DNA of 64,000 bases, from NCBI RefSeq assembly GCF_963678635.1, contig NC_087070.1:1852512-1916511 (forward strand), given 5' to 3'. The notes beneath the pieces are model-generated. The model was given only the letters and a program-made list of their open reading frames with translations. It did no database searches and had not been told where the DNA came from. The translations under genes were made by a program, and so were the position numbers. Positions 21,805 through 32,149 of the stretch are shown here, piece after piece. The stretch's first letter is position 1. Every line of letters starts with the position of its first letter. The DNA comes from Symsagittifera roscoffensis. Taxonomy: Eukaryota; Xenacoelomorpha; Acoela; Convolutidae.

Positions 21805-23689
21805 ACTACGAAGATGATAAATTTATTTCCCAACTGTTTAACTCGAAAAAAAAAGCGAACGCGAAAAATGGAGTATAATAAACGATACAAGAAACTCAAA
21901 AAAAGTCTTCCAACCTCATTCCATTACTTAGAAACTCCTTCGGCGATTTCATAACCAATAATTTACAGATGGCGAACCTGCTAAATTACAAGTTCTCAAC
22001 TCTTGGATGCTTTTATGAGAAAAATTCAAAAATCAGGCAAAGTCCACCGACTTCTACATACAAAATTCGAAATAATAATAAATTTTCATTCCGATTCATC
22101 ACACATCAGCTGAATGTAAAAAAGAAATACATAATTTAAATTGTCAAAAGGCACCAGGTCCATCCAAAATTCCAGCCTGGGCACTGAAGGATGGCTGCAA
22201 TGAAATATACACACATCTGACATTTCTGTACAATGAGTTTTTGAAAAACAAGACATATCCTTGCAAGCTCAAAAAAGCAATTGTCACACCAATATACAAA
22301 AAAGAAGATCCAGAACTGTCAGAAAATTATAGGCCTATCTCTATAACTGGGGATCCTTCAAAAGTTTTTGAAAAATTGTTATATAAACAAATCAACGAAT
22401 ATCTGATATCCCAAAAATTACTAAGTAATACCCGATTTGGGTTCAGAACATCATATTCAACAATCGACGCTATTCTTTATTGCACTGAAGCATTCAGAAA
22501 AGCAATAGACAACAACAAAACTGTAGCATGTTCCTTATTGGATCTCTCTAAAGCATTTGATTCTATTGATCATACTTATCTTAAAGAAAAACTAAAATTT
22601 TTCCGAAGAAGCTATAGAAATGATCAATTCCTTTATCACCAACCGAAGTCAGAAAACAATTGTTAACAACACCGAATCCGATTGGATTACACTTGAGCAG
22701 GGTGTCCCACAGGGCACTGTCCTTGGCCCTATATTATTCAATCTCTACATTAACGATTCAACAAACAAATTGACAAAACATGTAAAATAGTTCAATATGC
22801 GGATGATACATTACTATTCTGTGAAAATAACGATCCACAAAAAGCTATTAAAGCAATCGAAGCCAATTGCTGTCTATTGTCAAATTATTTTTTAGAACAC
22901 TCACTTCAATTGAATGCAAAAAAAAAACAGAACTCATTGTTTTCAGCAAAAAACATTCAAGGAAAAAGGATGAAAAGTATACTATAACTAGATGATAAAA
23001 TAATTGAGGAAAAAACCAATGTTAAATACCTAGGAGTAGTTTTAGATCAGTTTCTCACATTCCAAGATGAAATAAAAAATATTCTCAGGAGAATGGCATG
23101 CGGAATAAAAACACTTCAATCAATCAAAAAGCCATTGCCAGTGAAAACAAGACTCTTGATAATGCATGCACTGGTAATTATTCATCTGAATTATCCAGCA
23201 ATTCTTTTAAGTGGAATATCCGCTAACCTAATGATATCTCTGGAAAAACAATTAAGCTGGGCAGTAAAAACTTGCTGCGATCGTGCAAAATACAACTCAT
23301 CTTCAGACTTGAAGCTAAAACACAATATATTACCAGTAACAATGTTTCTGGACTATAAAATATTATGTCCCGTTTGGAAAATACAACATCAATTATTGCC
23401 AGCCTATTATAACATTGAGTATGATAACCACCAAATAGATATTATTACAAGAAACAAAAAATTATATTTCGGCGACAGATACCATGGGCAATACATAGAA
23501 AATTCCTTCTTTAAAAAGTCCGTCATAATCTGGAACAAAATAACAGATGATAAAGTCAACTTTAAAGACATAGTAACATACAGAAAAGCAAAGATAAAAT
23601 TCAAAAATTATTATTTATTATTATTTAAAGAAGACCCCTCTGTGGCAACTCATGGTAAAGTTTCATGGAAAAGCTTCAAGTTTATATAA
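21783..23689 (+). pseudogene. LINE ORF2 reverse transcriptase region, frameshifted
   Basis: The pieces in order are: linker KPKVNYEDDKFISQLF (21792-21860); NLIPLLRNSFGDFITNN ... MANLLNYKFSTLG (21910-22010); CQKAPGPSKIPAWALKDG (22142-22195). RT fingers and palm follow in 22241-22666 (AIVTPIYKKEDPELSENYRP, then LLDLSKAFDSIDH with the first catalytic Asp). Next come QGVPQGTVLGPILFNLYIND (22698-22757) and QYADDTLLF with the catalytic DD (22793-22819). The thumb and C-terminal region (CGIKTLQSIKKPLPVKTRLL to FKLI-like end) is at 23093-23689. At least four frame changes separate them, so no full-length enzyme can be made. Confidence 0.88.
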
Positions 23690-23835
23690 TAACATTTATT
23701 TACCAACCATCTTGAAGCTCTCAGGTGAAAAGTAATCATCGATAATTGTAATCGAGTTTGTTTTGTTTATTGTTATTGTAACTATGTGTATCTAATGGTG
23801 TTATAATATTTTTATGAACTGATAAAAAAAAAACA

Positions 23836-24958
23836 GAAAACATTTGACATACACTTGTGTTTTGAAATTAATTTCGATGTGCAATTAAAGTGTTTTTTTT
23901 TTTTTAATAAACTTGTAAAACAAATTTCAAGAAGTTTTTTTGTTTTCTATTTTTCCTTGTTTATTTTTTGTAAAAAAACTATTGTTAAATGAACCGTTTT
24001 TATTTTATCCATCAAATTTTTAGATTTTTGTGTATTTTCTCTCGTCACACCAAACCAACTACAAAAAACTACTAGTTTAAGTTTTTTTTTAGAATATGGT
24101 CGGAATATTCTGTGCTATTTGCATAGCAACTGGCTAAGCTCGTATTTTTTTTCGCTTTCGTCTACTTTTGCTTTCATCTAAATTCACTGCAACATGCAAA
24201 AGTCAGCTGGAAAAAATTTCTGAGTCTTTCTTTTTTTGGTTGATAAATACGGATTAAATCGCTGCTTACTTTTTTGTCTGAAATTAGCCGAGTTGCCGAT
24301 TTTCAAACTTCATTACTTTAGAAACAAGATTGCTCTGCTTTCAGGGCAAAAATTTGAATGTTCCGACAGCCTCTTAAATGGTATCGAATTGTCGTTATCA
24401 ATGAAAACAATAAAGACCAGAAAATTAGGAAAATATCAAAAACTCAGCGTGAAAATTTGAGTAGTACAAGCATGGCTAAATTGGCAATTTTTTCGAAAGG
24501 CAAGAAATCTTCTCATATTCGATCTCATGGAGGCAAAATATTTTGTTGGTGAAAAACTATTTAGAATGTTCTTTTTCCAAAAAAACTATGATTCAATGTG
24601 GGAAAACATTTAACAATTCTGAAAAAGGAACTTGAATGCTAGTATAAACTGACTTAAAAACCAAATAAGTCAGCTTCAGACCGCCCCTTTTGAAAGTTAG
24701 TAATTGTGTGCTCATTTTAATTTGTTTCAGGCGCCATTGATATGACGTTGATTTTTTTTTATTTCATAGCAATTTATATGAGGGGGTATTCGCATGAACG
24801 AAACACCAAACATTGTTTAATCAATTAACCTCCTTTAATTTGTCTATATTCTGAATTTCAAGCGTCCGCCTTTCAAAAATTCGAATAGCAATTTCTGCTT
24901 GGCTAGCGTAGTTTTCTTGCAGTCAGTTTTTCGGGCATGAAAAATACTATGAACCATA
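23836..24958. other. AT-rich stretch, nothing recognised
   Basis: Short ORFs around 24236-24552 show no domain. A block near 24675-24740 (accgccccttttgaaag ... tgtgctcattttaattt) resembles the flank of the R1 copy at 6186-6240. Confidence 0.4.
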
Positions 24959-25655
24959 GAGTGCTGATTTAAATTAACTGGACAAAACGCGTTAAACCTG
25001 AAATTTAAAACGCATTTTCCTCAAATTGGGTTAAGTTTAGGAGAAAATGAACACGACACTTGCTTAAAATTTTACCAGAATTAAAATTGTGCAATTTGTT
25101 TTGCGAAATTTGGGCCCAAAATTTTACCCCAAAAATGGGTCATTTTGGATTTTCTTTATTAATCAAAAATTACGCTGAAAATACCCAGTTGATTACAAAC
25201 ATAATTATATCGAAGTGAGCCCCTTACCTAGCCCAACAAACTTTAGGAAAGGTATATTCTCCAAAACATTGTATAAATTAATTTATTTTTGTTTGATAAA
25301 ATACCAACTTTTTATTTAAAAACAATTTTTAAAGGTTGCAAATTTTTTTTTTGGAGAAAAAACCCTTCTTAAAATTTGTTGGGCTACGTAGGGGCTCACT
25401 GTGTTAATTATGTCTGCGATCGACAGGGTAGTTTTGGCGTAATTTTTGATTAACTAAGAAAAACCAACATGACCCATTTTTAGGATGAACTTTGGCCCGA
25501 ATTTTGCAAAACAAATTACACCATATTAATTCTACTAAAATTTTAAGCAAGTTTTGTCACCATAAGTTTTCACCAAAGCTCAACCCAATTTGTGAAAAAC
25601 AAATTTTAAATTTAAACTTTTGCTCGCTTTTTCCGGTTAACTTAAATCAGCACTG
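24959..25655. mobile_element. Foldback MITE with about 300-bp arms and TA flanks
   Basis: The left arm (24959-25262) and right arm (25350-25655) are inverted complements with moderate divergence. They begin (g/c)AGTGCTGATTTAA and share caaattgggtt, acttgcttaaaatttta, tttgttttgc, aaaaatgggtcat, aatcaaaaattacgc, and gtgagcccc in matching order. TA dinucleotides flank both ends (24957-24958, 25656-25657), as expected for a Tc1/mariner-type target duplication. The central 87 bp is the loop. There is no coding capacity. Confidence 0.85.
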
Positions 25656-25844
25656 TATTATTGGCACAAGCCATTTTGTCCTCGTGCAAAACAATCTGAG
25701 TGAAAAAAGAAGGATGCCGAATAATCAATGGTGAATAAAAATAATAAAACTGTTAATGAAAAAAGAGGGATTCCAATTTATCTAGTTAGTCCCAAGTGAC
25801 CAAAAAATCAAATAAAATGGGTAAACGTACTTTGTTACTGTGAA

Positions 25845-26130
25845 AACTCGTTCATTTAGACCTAAGATTTTCCAAAGGAAGGAAATAGTGACGGATTTGA
25901 AAAAAAAAAAAATCGAAAATATTGTTGGCGTTTCTGCAGGTCGAGCAAATTATTTGACCGAAATTTTCTGTAATAATAAAAGAAATTATGAAAAAATCAA
26001 AATAGCGTTTTGGGCACTTTTTGGAAAGTGTTGACCAACAATTGCAATTTTTTGACAGTCGCTCCCAACTCAAACTAAGTTTATACTGGGGTCAAATGAG
26101 GCTGTAGAAAAGTTTAAAGTCGGTTGACAG
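25845..26130 (+). mobile_element. R1 MITE-like element copy, diverged
   Basis: It contains cctaagattttccaaaggaag, gttggcgtttctgcaggtcg, cgttttgggcactttttggaaagtgttgacc, and ctcaaactaagtttatactggggtc. It is close to the 28260 copy; both lack the 3' gtcggcaggg block, suggesting a subfamily. Confidence 0.6.
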
Positions 26131-26439
26131 AAAAAATAACAAAAGTTGGGTATATTTTGGTTACTTCCGAAATAATGCAAAAAATAAAATAAGGATATCC
26201 TGTTACTGTGCAAGTAGCACAGAATGTTGTGACCACAGTCTTAGAAAAATGCGAAAAACATTTTTTTTTTGAAATTAGTGTCGATTTGTTTCCGCATGGT
26301 GTGATAAAAATGTCAGAACGAAAAAGAACTTAGGCATAGTAAAAAAGCCATTTGAAAAACAGTTTATGAAAAAAATTGACTAGTAAAACGAAAAAAAAAA
26401 ATTAAAAAATTAAAAAAAATTTTTTTCCCTCAATGAATT

Positions 26440-27395
26440 TTTTTTGCTCAGGGTAGATATTGTTCAGCCAACATTAATTTTTTGACGGGTTTTTTTTCCT
26501 AATGAACTTTCAAAAATAAGTTTTTGAATTACTTTTGCGATCAATTATAGTATAATTCTCGGCCTGAAAATTTTCCAATTTGGCGTAAATGGTGGTTTAG
26601 TTTCTCAGCAGTTCTAACAATTCGTCTGTGGTTCGTGACGCAGAAGCGCAAATTTTATAAGCGAGGCGCAATCTTCTACCCTCAAAATCACTCCGAACAG
26701 ATATTTAGAAAAAAATCTGAACTATCTGAGTCTGGGCAAAAAATTCAGCCCTCAAAATCACGCCGAACGGAATTTAGAAAAAAAAACTGAAGTATCTTTA
26801 CTATGTTGTTTAAATGAATTACTAAAAAAGTGCACAGAAAAAAATTGGCACTGATTTTGTTTTGCTGGTACTAATTAATCACTGACAGATCACTCTGTGA
26901 ACTCAATACTGAATTCGCACTGACCGTACTTATACTGTGGCCACTCTGTATTTAATTGACACGCGGCTTAGAGGTAGGCTGGTCGGATCAATGACAGATT
27001 AGCATATCAATGACTTGAATTTTCGTTCACACATCTCTTAAGTTCTTTCAAACCAAAAATTGGCTGTGCAGTATAAGCAAATTATATTGTTCCATTTATG
27101 TAAACATTTTTTTAACCGCTGAGGCAATGCAAATTTTTGCATCGATTTAGATACAAAAATAAATTCCAGTGGTGTTCAGCCGTATTGATTTGTAAAATTT
27201 GACTGTACAAAGTTGCAACCGTTTTTCAAGAGAAGGCAACAAATTTGGTCATTCTCTGACCATAAATTGATTCATATAAAATATAATCCGACTTTTTTTA
27301 GAAAATATTTTGCAATCAGACTAATTCATGATTTCAAATAATCTAATAAGGGCAAGTATTCCATTCTGTGTTTATTAGATGACTAAGAACAAAAA
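26440..27395 (+). repeat. X repeat, copy 1 (with an internal insertion)
   Basis: It aligns with 30330-30990. Shared blocks are gctcagg-tag, ttgttcagccaacatta, ttttttgacgg, gtggttcg-acgc-gaagcgc, aagcgaggcg, ccctcaaaat, ttggcactgatttt, gctggtactaattaatcactgac, gatcactctgtgaact, gacagattagcatatcaatga, and ttttgcaatca. About 27040-27297 is extra sequence not in copy 2. No ORF is conserved between copies. Confidence 0.75.
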
Positions 27396-27579
27396 AGTAC
27401 TGTGAACAGAAATTGCCGTAAACTAAAATATTATCCAAAAACATCAGCAAAACTCGTAAACTCAATTATTTACACTATCACAGGACAAAAATCAAACGAG
27501 TTTTAAATTATAGTGCAAATTGACTAAATCGCGTGAAAACACTGCTGAGGGAAATGAGTCGACAAAAAATTATAAGGTT

Positions 27580-27690
27580 TTTAGTTTCAGAGCCGCGGAT
27601 CTGCTCAAAATGCCATTTTTGGCTTTAGTTTCAGAGCCGCGGCTTTAGTTTTGGCTTTAAGTTTCAGAGCCGCGGATCTGCTCGAAAACC
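27580..27690 (+). repeat. Short direct repeats of tttcagagccgcgg
   Basis: Three copies of agtttcagagccgcgg occur at 27583, 27627 and 27659, two of them extended by atctgctc. They abut the 3' side of the Tc1-like remnant. Confidence 0.75.
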
Positions 27691-28017
27691 ATGTTTTTCC
27701 AAAATACGTCTGACCGTAGTTGCTGAGATAGTTTTCGTACTGAAACATTTATAATCCGACTGTAGTAACTTGATAGACCGTTTCCTGTCTCCTTTCTTTA
27801 CATTTTTGACCAGAGTTTTTCTTCTTCTCTATTTTTTTTAATTTTCTTCCACACCTAGAAAGCCCCATGGGTCCTTAGGATAAGCTTTTTAATCACTGTA
27901 CGCAGTTTGTTGGTTTACTTTCAGCGTATTGGCTATTTTTTCGATGGCACAACCTTGTTGTTGTAAGTCAACAATTTTAAAATTCATTTCTAAACTCAAC
28001 GTGTTGCGTTTAGCCAT
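27690..28017 (-). pseudogene. Tc1-like transposase N-terminal remnant
   Basis: From the ATG at 28017 the minus strand reads MAKRNTLSLEMNFKIVDLQQ, then GCAIEKIANTLKVNQQT, a helix-turn-helix of the Tc1/paired type that binds the transposon ends. The frame stops soon after. A later frame gives KKGDRKRSI and TISATTVRRIL, the second HTH region of Tc1-like transposases. The DDE catalytic domain is absent. An upstream segment at 28137-28205 (gactgtacaagtctttttggcgagatagtg) looks like the terminal inverted repeat; its partner was not found. A dead, 3'-truncated copy. Confidence 0.75.
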
Positions 28018-28259
28018 ATTTCTGAACTAACTGAATAAATCCCCCAAAACGCACAAAAACGTGAAAACATTTCACGTCAAAATTTACGGGCCTCCTTCTT
28101 TTGTTCAATTTCTAAATAAAATTGATATATTTTAAAAAACGGTTTTTCAACAGACACTATATGAAAAAATGACTGTACAAGTCTTTTTGGCGAGATAGTG
28201 TTTTTGTGAGTACTCATTTTATTAGAATGAATAAGCTTACTTTATTTATATATCTAATA

Positions 28260-28545
28260 AGACACATACCTAGGATTTTTCACAAGAAGAGGATAATGAT
28301 GAATTTTAAGAAGCATTCCAATATTTTGTTGACATTTTTGCAAGTCGATAAAATTGATTGACCGAAGTTTCCGAAAAATACTATTAAGAATTGTAAACAA
28401 AGCCAAAAATGGTGTTTTGGGCACTTTTTGGAAAGTGTTGGCTGTCAAATTGCATTTTTTTGCGGTTGCCCTAAATTCAAAATGAGCATATATTGGCGTC
28501 AAATGAGGCTGTAGAAAAAATTTGAAAGTCGATCGACGGAAAAAA
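28260..28545 (+). mobile_element. R1 MITE-like element copy, diverged
   Basis: Same subfamily as the 25845 copy: cctaggatttttcacaagaag, gttttgggcactttttggaaagtgttgg, and atgagcatatattggcgtcaaatgaggctgtag are shared nearly word for word. Confidence 0.65.
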
Positions 28546-28779
28546 TACCAAACAGCCCAGATATTGAATATCAGTTCGAAACCCTCCTCGGTGCTCGTTG
28601 CTTTTAAGAGAGAAACATTTTGCAGCCGGTGAAAAAATAAGCTAAGTTACAGGTAAGTTGGTCTTTTTTCAAATCGATCTATGGTTTTTACGGAAAAAAA
28701 CGCAGATAATAACTGCCTAAAAAGTAAAAAATAATTGTTTTCAGGTTTGTTAGTTTTATCATTATTTCATTTCCACCCA

Positions 28780-28965
28780 AAATCAGTTACCACAAACAAT
28801 CATCAGAATAGATCGAGTGATATATCATATTGAAGCCTTTTCAGATGTGATTCGGATTCGAAAGAAATTTAAAATCTTTCAAAAATTTGTTTTGAGCTTT
28901 TGAGTTTTAGTCTGAATTCGCGCAAGTAAAGCGATCGAGCAACCTTCGTGATACAAAAACTGGCC
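28780..28965 (+). repeat. Y-family dispersed repeat copy
   Basis: Blocks ttaccacaaacaatcatcagaat, cgagtgatatatcat, gaagcc, gattcggattcgaa, tttgagcttttgag, and aaagcgatcgagcaacc recur in order at 54918-55075, and in part at 9805 and 18690. Confidence 0.6.
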
Positions 28966-30329
28966 GTTTAGGCTTAGGAAAACTTTTATGTTTCAAAGAA
29001 AAATTTGTTTGGAAAGCTTCATTTAGCGCCTTATTGGCAATTTACGTTTTCTAAAAAAACGTTAATTTATTGTGCAAAATTTGTTTATAACATTTTTTTT
29101 CAATTTTTTGTTTTTATCTATTTTATATAAAAAATTGTGACCATATTTAAGTCACCAAATTTTTATCTGTTTAGTTTTTCATTGCAACATATGAAAAAAA
29201 AGGAAAAACTTTTCTTGTAGTTATATATGAATGTGGTCTTAACAGAAACCAGCAATCTTTGTTTAATGTGGCTTTGCTTAAAAGAGTTATAAGTGACTTG
29301 TCTAAAAACACATAAGAGAACCAAAAAATATTAAATGCTTCTTATTTTTTGAATGAGCTCCCATAGCAAAAGTTCAATTTAAAATGCAGTAAATTTGATA
29401 GTTTTTTTCATCTCTTAGATTACTTAGAGCGTCAAATTTAATTCAATTTGTAGGGAGTTTCAGCCGTATTAACTCATCGAGTCAATCATGTACGTAACTC
29501 ATGAAGCCAAAACAAGTTTACTCGCATCGTAACGAAAAAATAATGTTTCTAACTGGAATTTAAACTGAGGATAAAAAAATCTTTGATTGAAAAATAGACA
29601 AATCAGTCAAAAATCTTAAAAAAAAACTGAGAATATTTTTTCGTTTTTTCTTCCCTATAACAGTATTTAGGTACATTTAGATACATTTTTGTTAGTTTTA
29701 TATTTTTTTTACGACTAAATTGTCCCCCTCAATGGTTTTGGAGAAATTTTTTTGCCGCTTACGCTCTAATAGGATAAAATCTATCTCGTTATAATTATCC
29801 CAAGTTTCAAACGCTCGGTAATTTACAAAAAATGGTTAAATTGGAAAAGAAGTTGAAAATCAGTAAATAGAATTGAAGTTCTGAACTTGCGAGTTGGTTG
29901 ATATAAGGATTCAGAAATCAAAATTAGCGCAGATAGCTATTCATTATAAGGCTTAATTGATAACTGAATGAACAGTCATTCAACGCAATGCTCATTATGG
30001 TCGGTTTTTGTTGAGTTCTTCGGAATGGGTAAAAAACGAATTGAATGAATTTTGAATGCAACGTTCATTAAAGTGAAAGCTTTTGTTGAGTCTCGTTTCT
30101 GTAACAACTATGGTTTCAGCTCCTCCTTGTCAATGATCAATTATTTTTTACAAAAGTTGATTAATTAAAAAGGTGTTTTCTATGGACATTTTTTCAATTC
30201 AAGTTCCGCCCAACTTGCTTACAAGTTACTTAGTGTATCAGACCTATCAGGCATAGTTTTCAACCCAATCAAACTTTTCTTTTAGTTAGCTTTCCTTTTT
30301 TTCTTTCATAGAAAAAAGTGAAAGAATTT
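28966..30329. other. AT-rich stretch, nothing recognised
   Basis: No ORF, exon or RNA gene that I can support. Confidence 0.4.
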
Positions 30330-30990
30330 TTCTGCTCAGGATAGCTTTTGTTCAGCCAACATTAGTTTTTTGACGGAAATTTTTTTTTCTAATGAACTTT
30401 TTAAAATTAATTATATCCTTTATGATATAGTTGTCGGTGCTGAGAAATTGCCAATCTGGCTGAATTGGTGGACTAGTTTACGAACAGTTATAAAAATCCA
30501 TCTATGGTTCGGAACGCGGAAGCGCGAATTTGTTAAGCGAGGCGAAATATTCTGCCCTCAAAATTACTCCAAACAGAATTTTTAAATTGAAAAAAAAACT
30601 GACTTTGAGAAGAAATAGTTCGGAACTATCTGAGTATAGGCGAAAGAATCAGCCTTCAAATTACTGAACGACCTTCTTTTTTATTGAATAAATATTTAGT
30701 AAACAAGTGCACTGAAAAAAAAAATTGGCACTGATTTTAATTTGCTGGTACTAATTAATCACTGACCGATCACTCTGTGAACTGAATGGGCACTGGCCGT
30801 ACTAATGCTGGGGCCACACTTTAGTTACTTGACACTAAGTTTAGAGACAGTCTGGTCGGAACACTGACAGATTAGCATATCAATGAATTAAGATTTTGTT
30901 TCAGAAAACATTTTGCAATCAGCCTAAAGCATGATGTTAAATACCCTATTTATGGCAAGTGTTCCATTCGGTATTTACTTAGGTGAACAG
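30330..30990 (+). repeat. X repeat, copy 2
   Basis: The uninterrupted partner of the 26440-27395 repeat; see there for the shared blocks. An ORF over 30370-30585 arises inside it but is not open in copy 1. Confidence 0.75.
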
Positions 30991-31029
30991 TAGAAAAAAG
31001 AAAAATTAGTCGCGGCGGTCAAAAAATTA

Positions 31030-31890
31030 TGTGGTCAATTGCTACGGACTCTCCTCGCTACGGAGTTCCGATGCTAGGTTGGAACTTGATCCTCTAAATA
31101 TTTCCAGTTTGTTTGAGAAATCGCAATGTTTCTCGAAATTTAAAAAAATCAACATAGAAAAACTATGTAGCTTAGGAGCAAATGCTATAATACTATCCTC
31201 AGCCTTCCAATTCTAAACTGGAACTTCATCCTCCTATTTATTCTAGTTTTTGGGAGAATGAATTTTTTAAAAATTGTTATGATAATTTTTTACTGATTTC
31301 TTGTCTAGTGCAGTGACCACTTATTCAGTATTATATACCTCCATCTATTTAGCTATTCGAAATTGGAGTTTTAAGTACTTACTTGACTTTTTCGTTTCGA
31401 AAAAGTTGTATTTTTTTTGTTCTGTTTACTAAATTGATTATGTTTGATTATGTTATTTAAGCCGGATATACTCTCAGTGGGTACTCAAGGTGCCTTTTGT
31501 CTATCTACTCCAATTTATTTAATTTGATGATATTCTGTATTGCTTCTAAAAATATAACCAAAACTCTGTGGAGAAATCAATTCTTTCTTTCTTATTATAA
31601 CTACAAAAAAATGTATGCCCGCTGCTTAAAAGAAAACTCAAGCTATAGTAACTGGGCCGAAATTAATATTTGCTGATTAAGTTGCATTTTACTTCTATCT
31701 TCAAGTCGGACTAGTTTTCAAATCGTTGGCAAAAAGAATGCAAATAAAACTCAAAAATAATAATTAAAACCAGTAGGTCATCAACATACGCATTCTAAAA
31801 CAATCTTCACAAAACAACTCCAAAATAGTTCTAGCAAATAAAATATTGCATCGGATGTGTTCGTTATTGCATCGAAAACAAAAACCATCA
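31030..31890 (-). other. Region downstream of CHAF1A, with a possible polyadenylation signal
   Basis: On the minus strand AATAAA occurs at 31519-31514, about 375 bp past the CHAF1A stop. It is the nearest consensus signal I noticed, but AT-richness makes chance occurrence likely. A weak local duplication (ttggaacttgatcctc / ctggaacttcatcctc) lies at 31080 and 31216. Confidence 0.3.
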
Positions 31891-32149
31891 TCAGTGGTTT
31901 GCGATTTTGGCTCTCTTGCTCGGAGGTTCGGTAATGTCGAAAGTTTTGATACCAGGTGTGGTACTTTTATCTTCCTCCTTCTGGTTCTCTTTTCCAGTGG
32001 TAGAGTTGCAACTGGGGTTAGGCACCGGCAATTTCGATAGTCTGTACTGTCTTAGCACTTCTTTGCTGACGTACCAACAGACTTTCACGAATTCTTTTTC
32101 CCTCTTCTCTCGATCGGCCATCGACAGAATCTTGATCTCCAGCTTCTTC
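31891..32149 (-). CDS. CHAF1A: CHAF1A exon 15 (C-terminus)
   Basis: Acceptor TTTGTAG at 32150. KKLEIKILSMADREKREKEF then VKVCWYVSKEVLRQYRLSKL-PVP matches human SENSVYEKRPDFRMCWYVHP...LPVP. The tail ends PPSKRAKIANH (a KRxK-type basic patch) and the stop at 31891. Confidence 0.95.

Larger units (their letters stand above)
19201..23835 (+). mobile_element. CR1/L2-like non-LTR retrotransposon, nearly full length
   Basis: The order is 5' UTR with a 65-bp direct duplication (19201-19330), ORF1 (19460-20485), ORF2 (endonuclease plus reverse transcriptase, 20461 to 23689 with frameshifts), then a 3' UTR ending near 23835 in gaactgataaaaaaaaaa. An esterase-type ORF1 and an APE-type endonuclease with the Jockey-superfamily RT place it near CR1/L2. 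ORF1 is intact but ORF2 is broken at several points, so the copy is not autonomously active. It lies between the GPCR gene and the 25-kb repeat cluster, in opposite orientation to both host genes. Confidence 0.9.
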
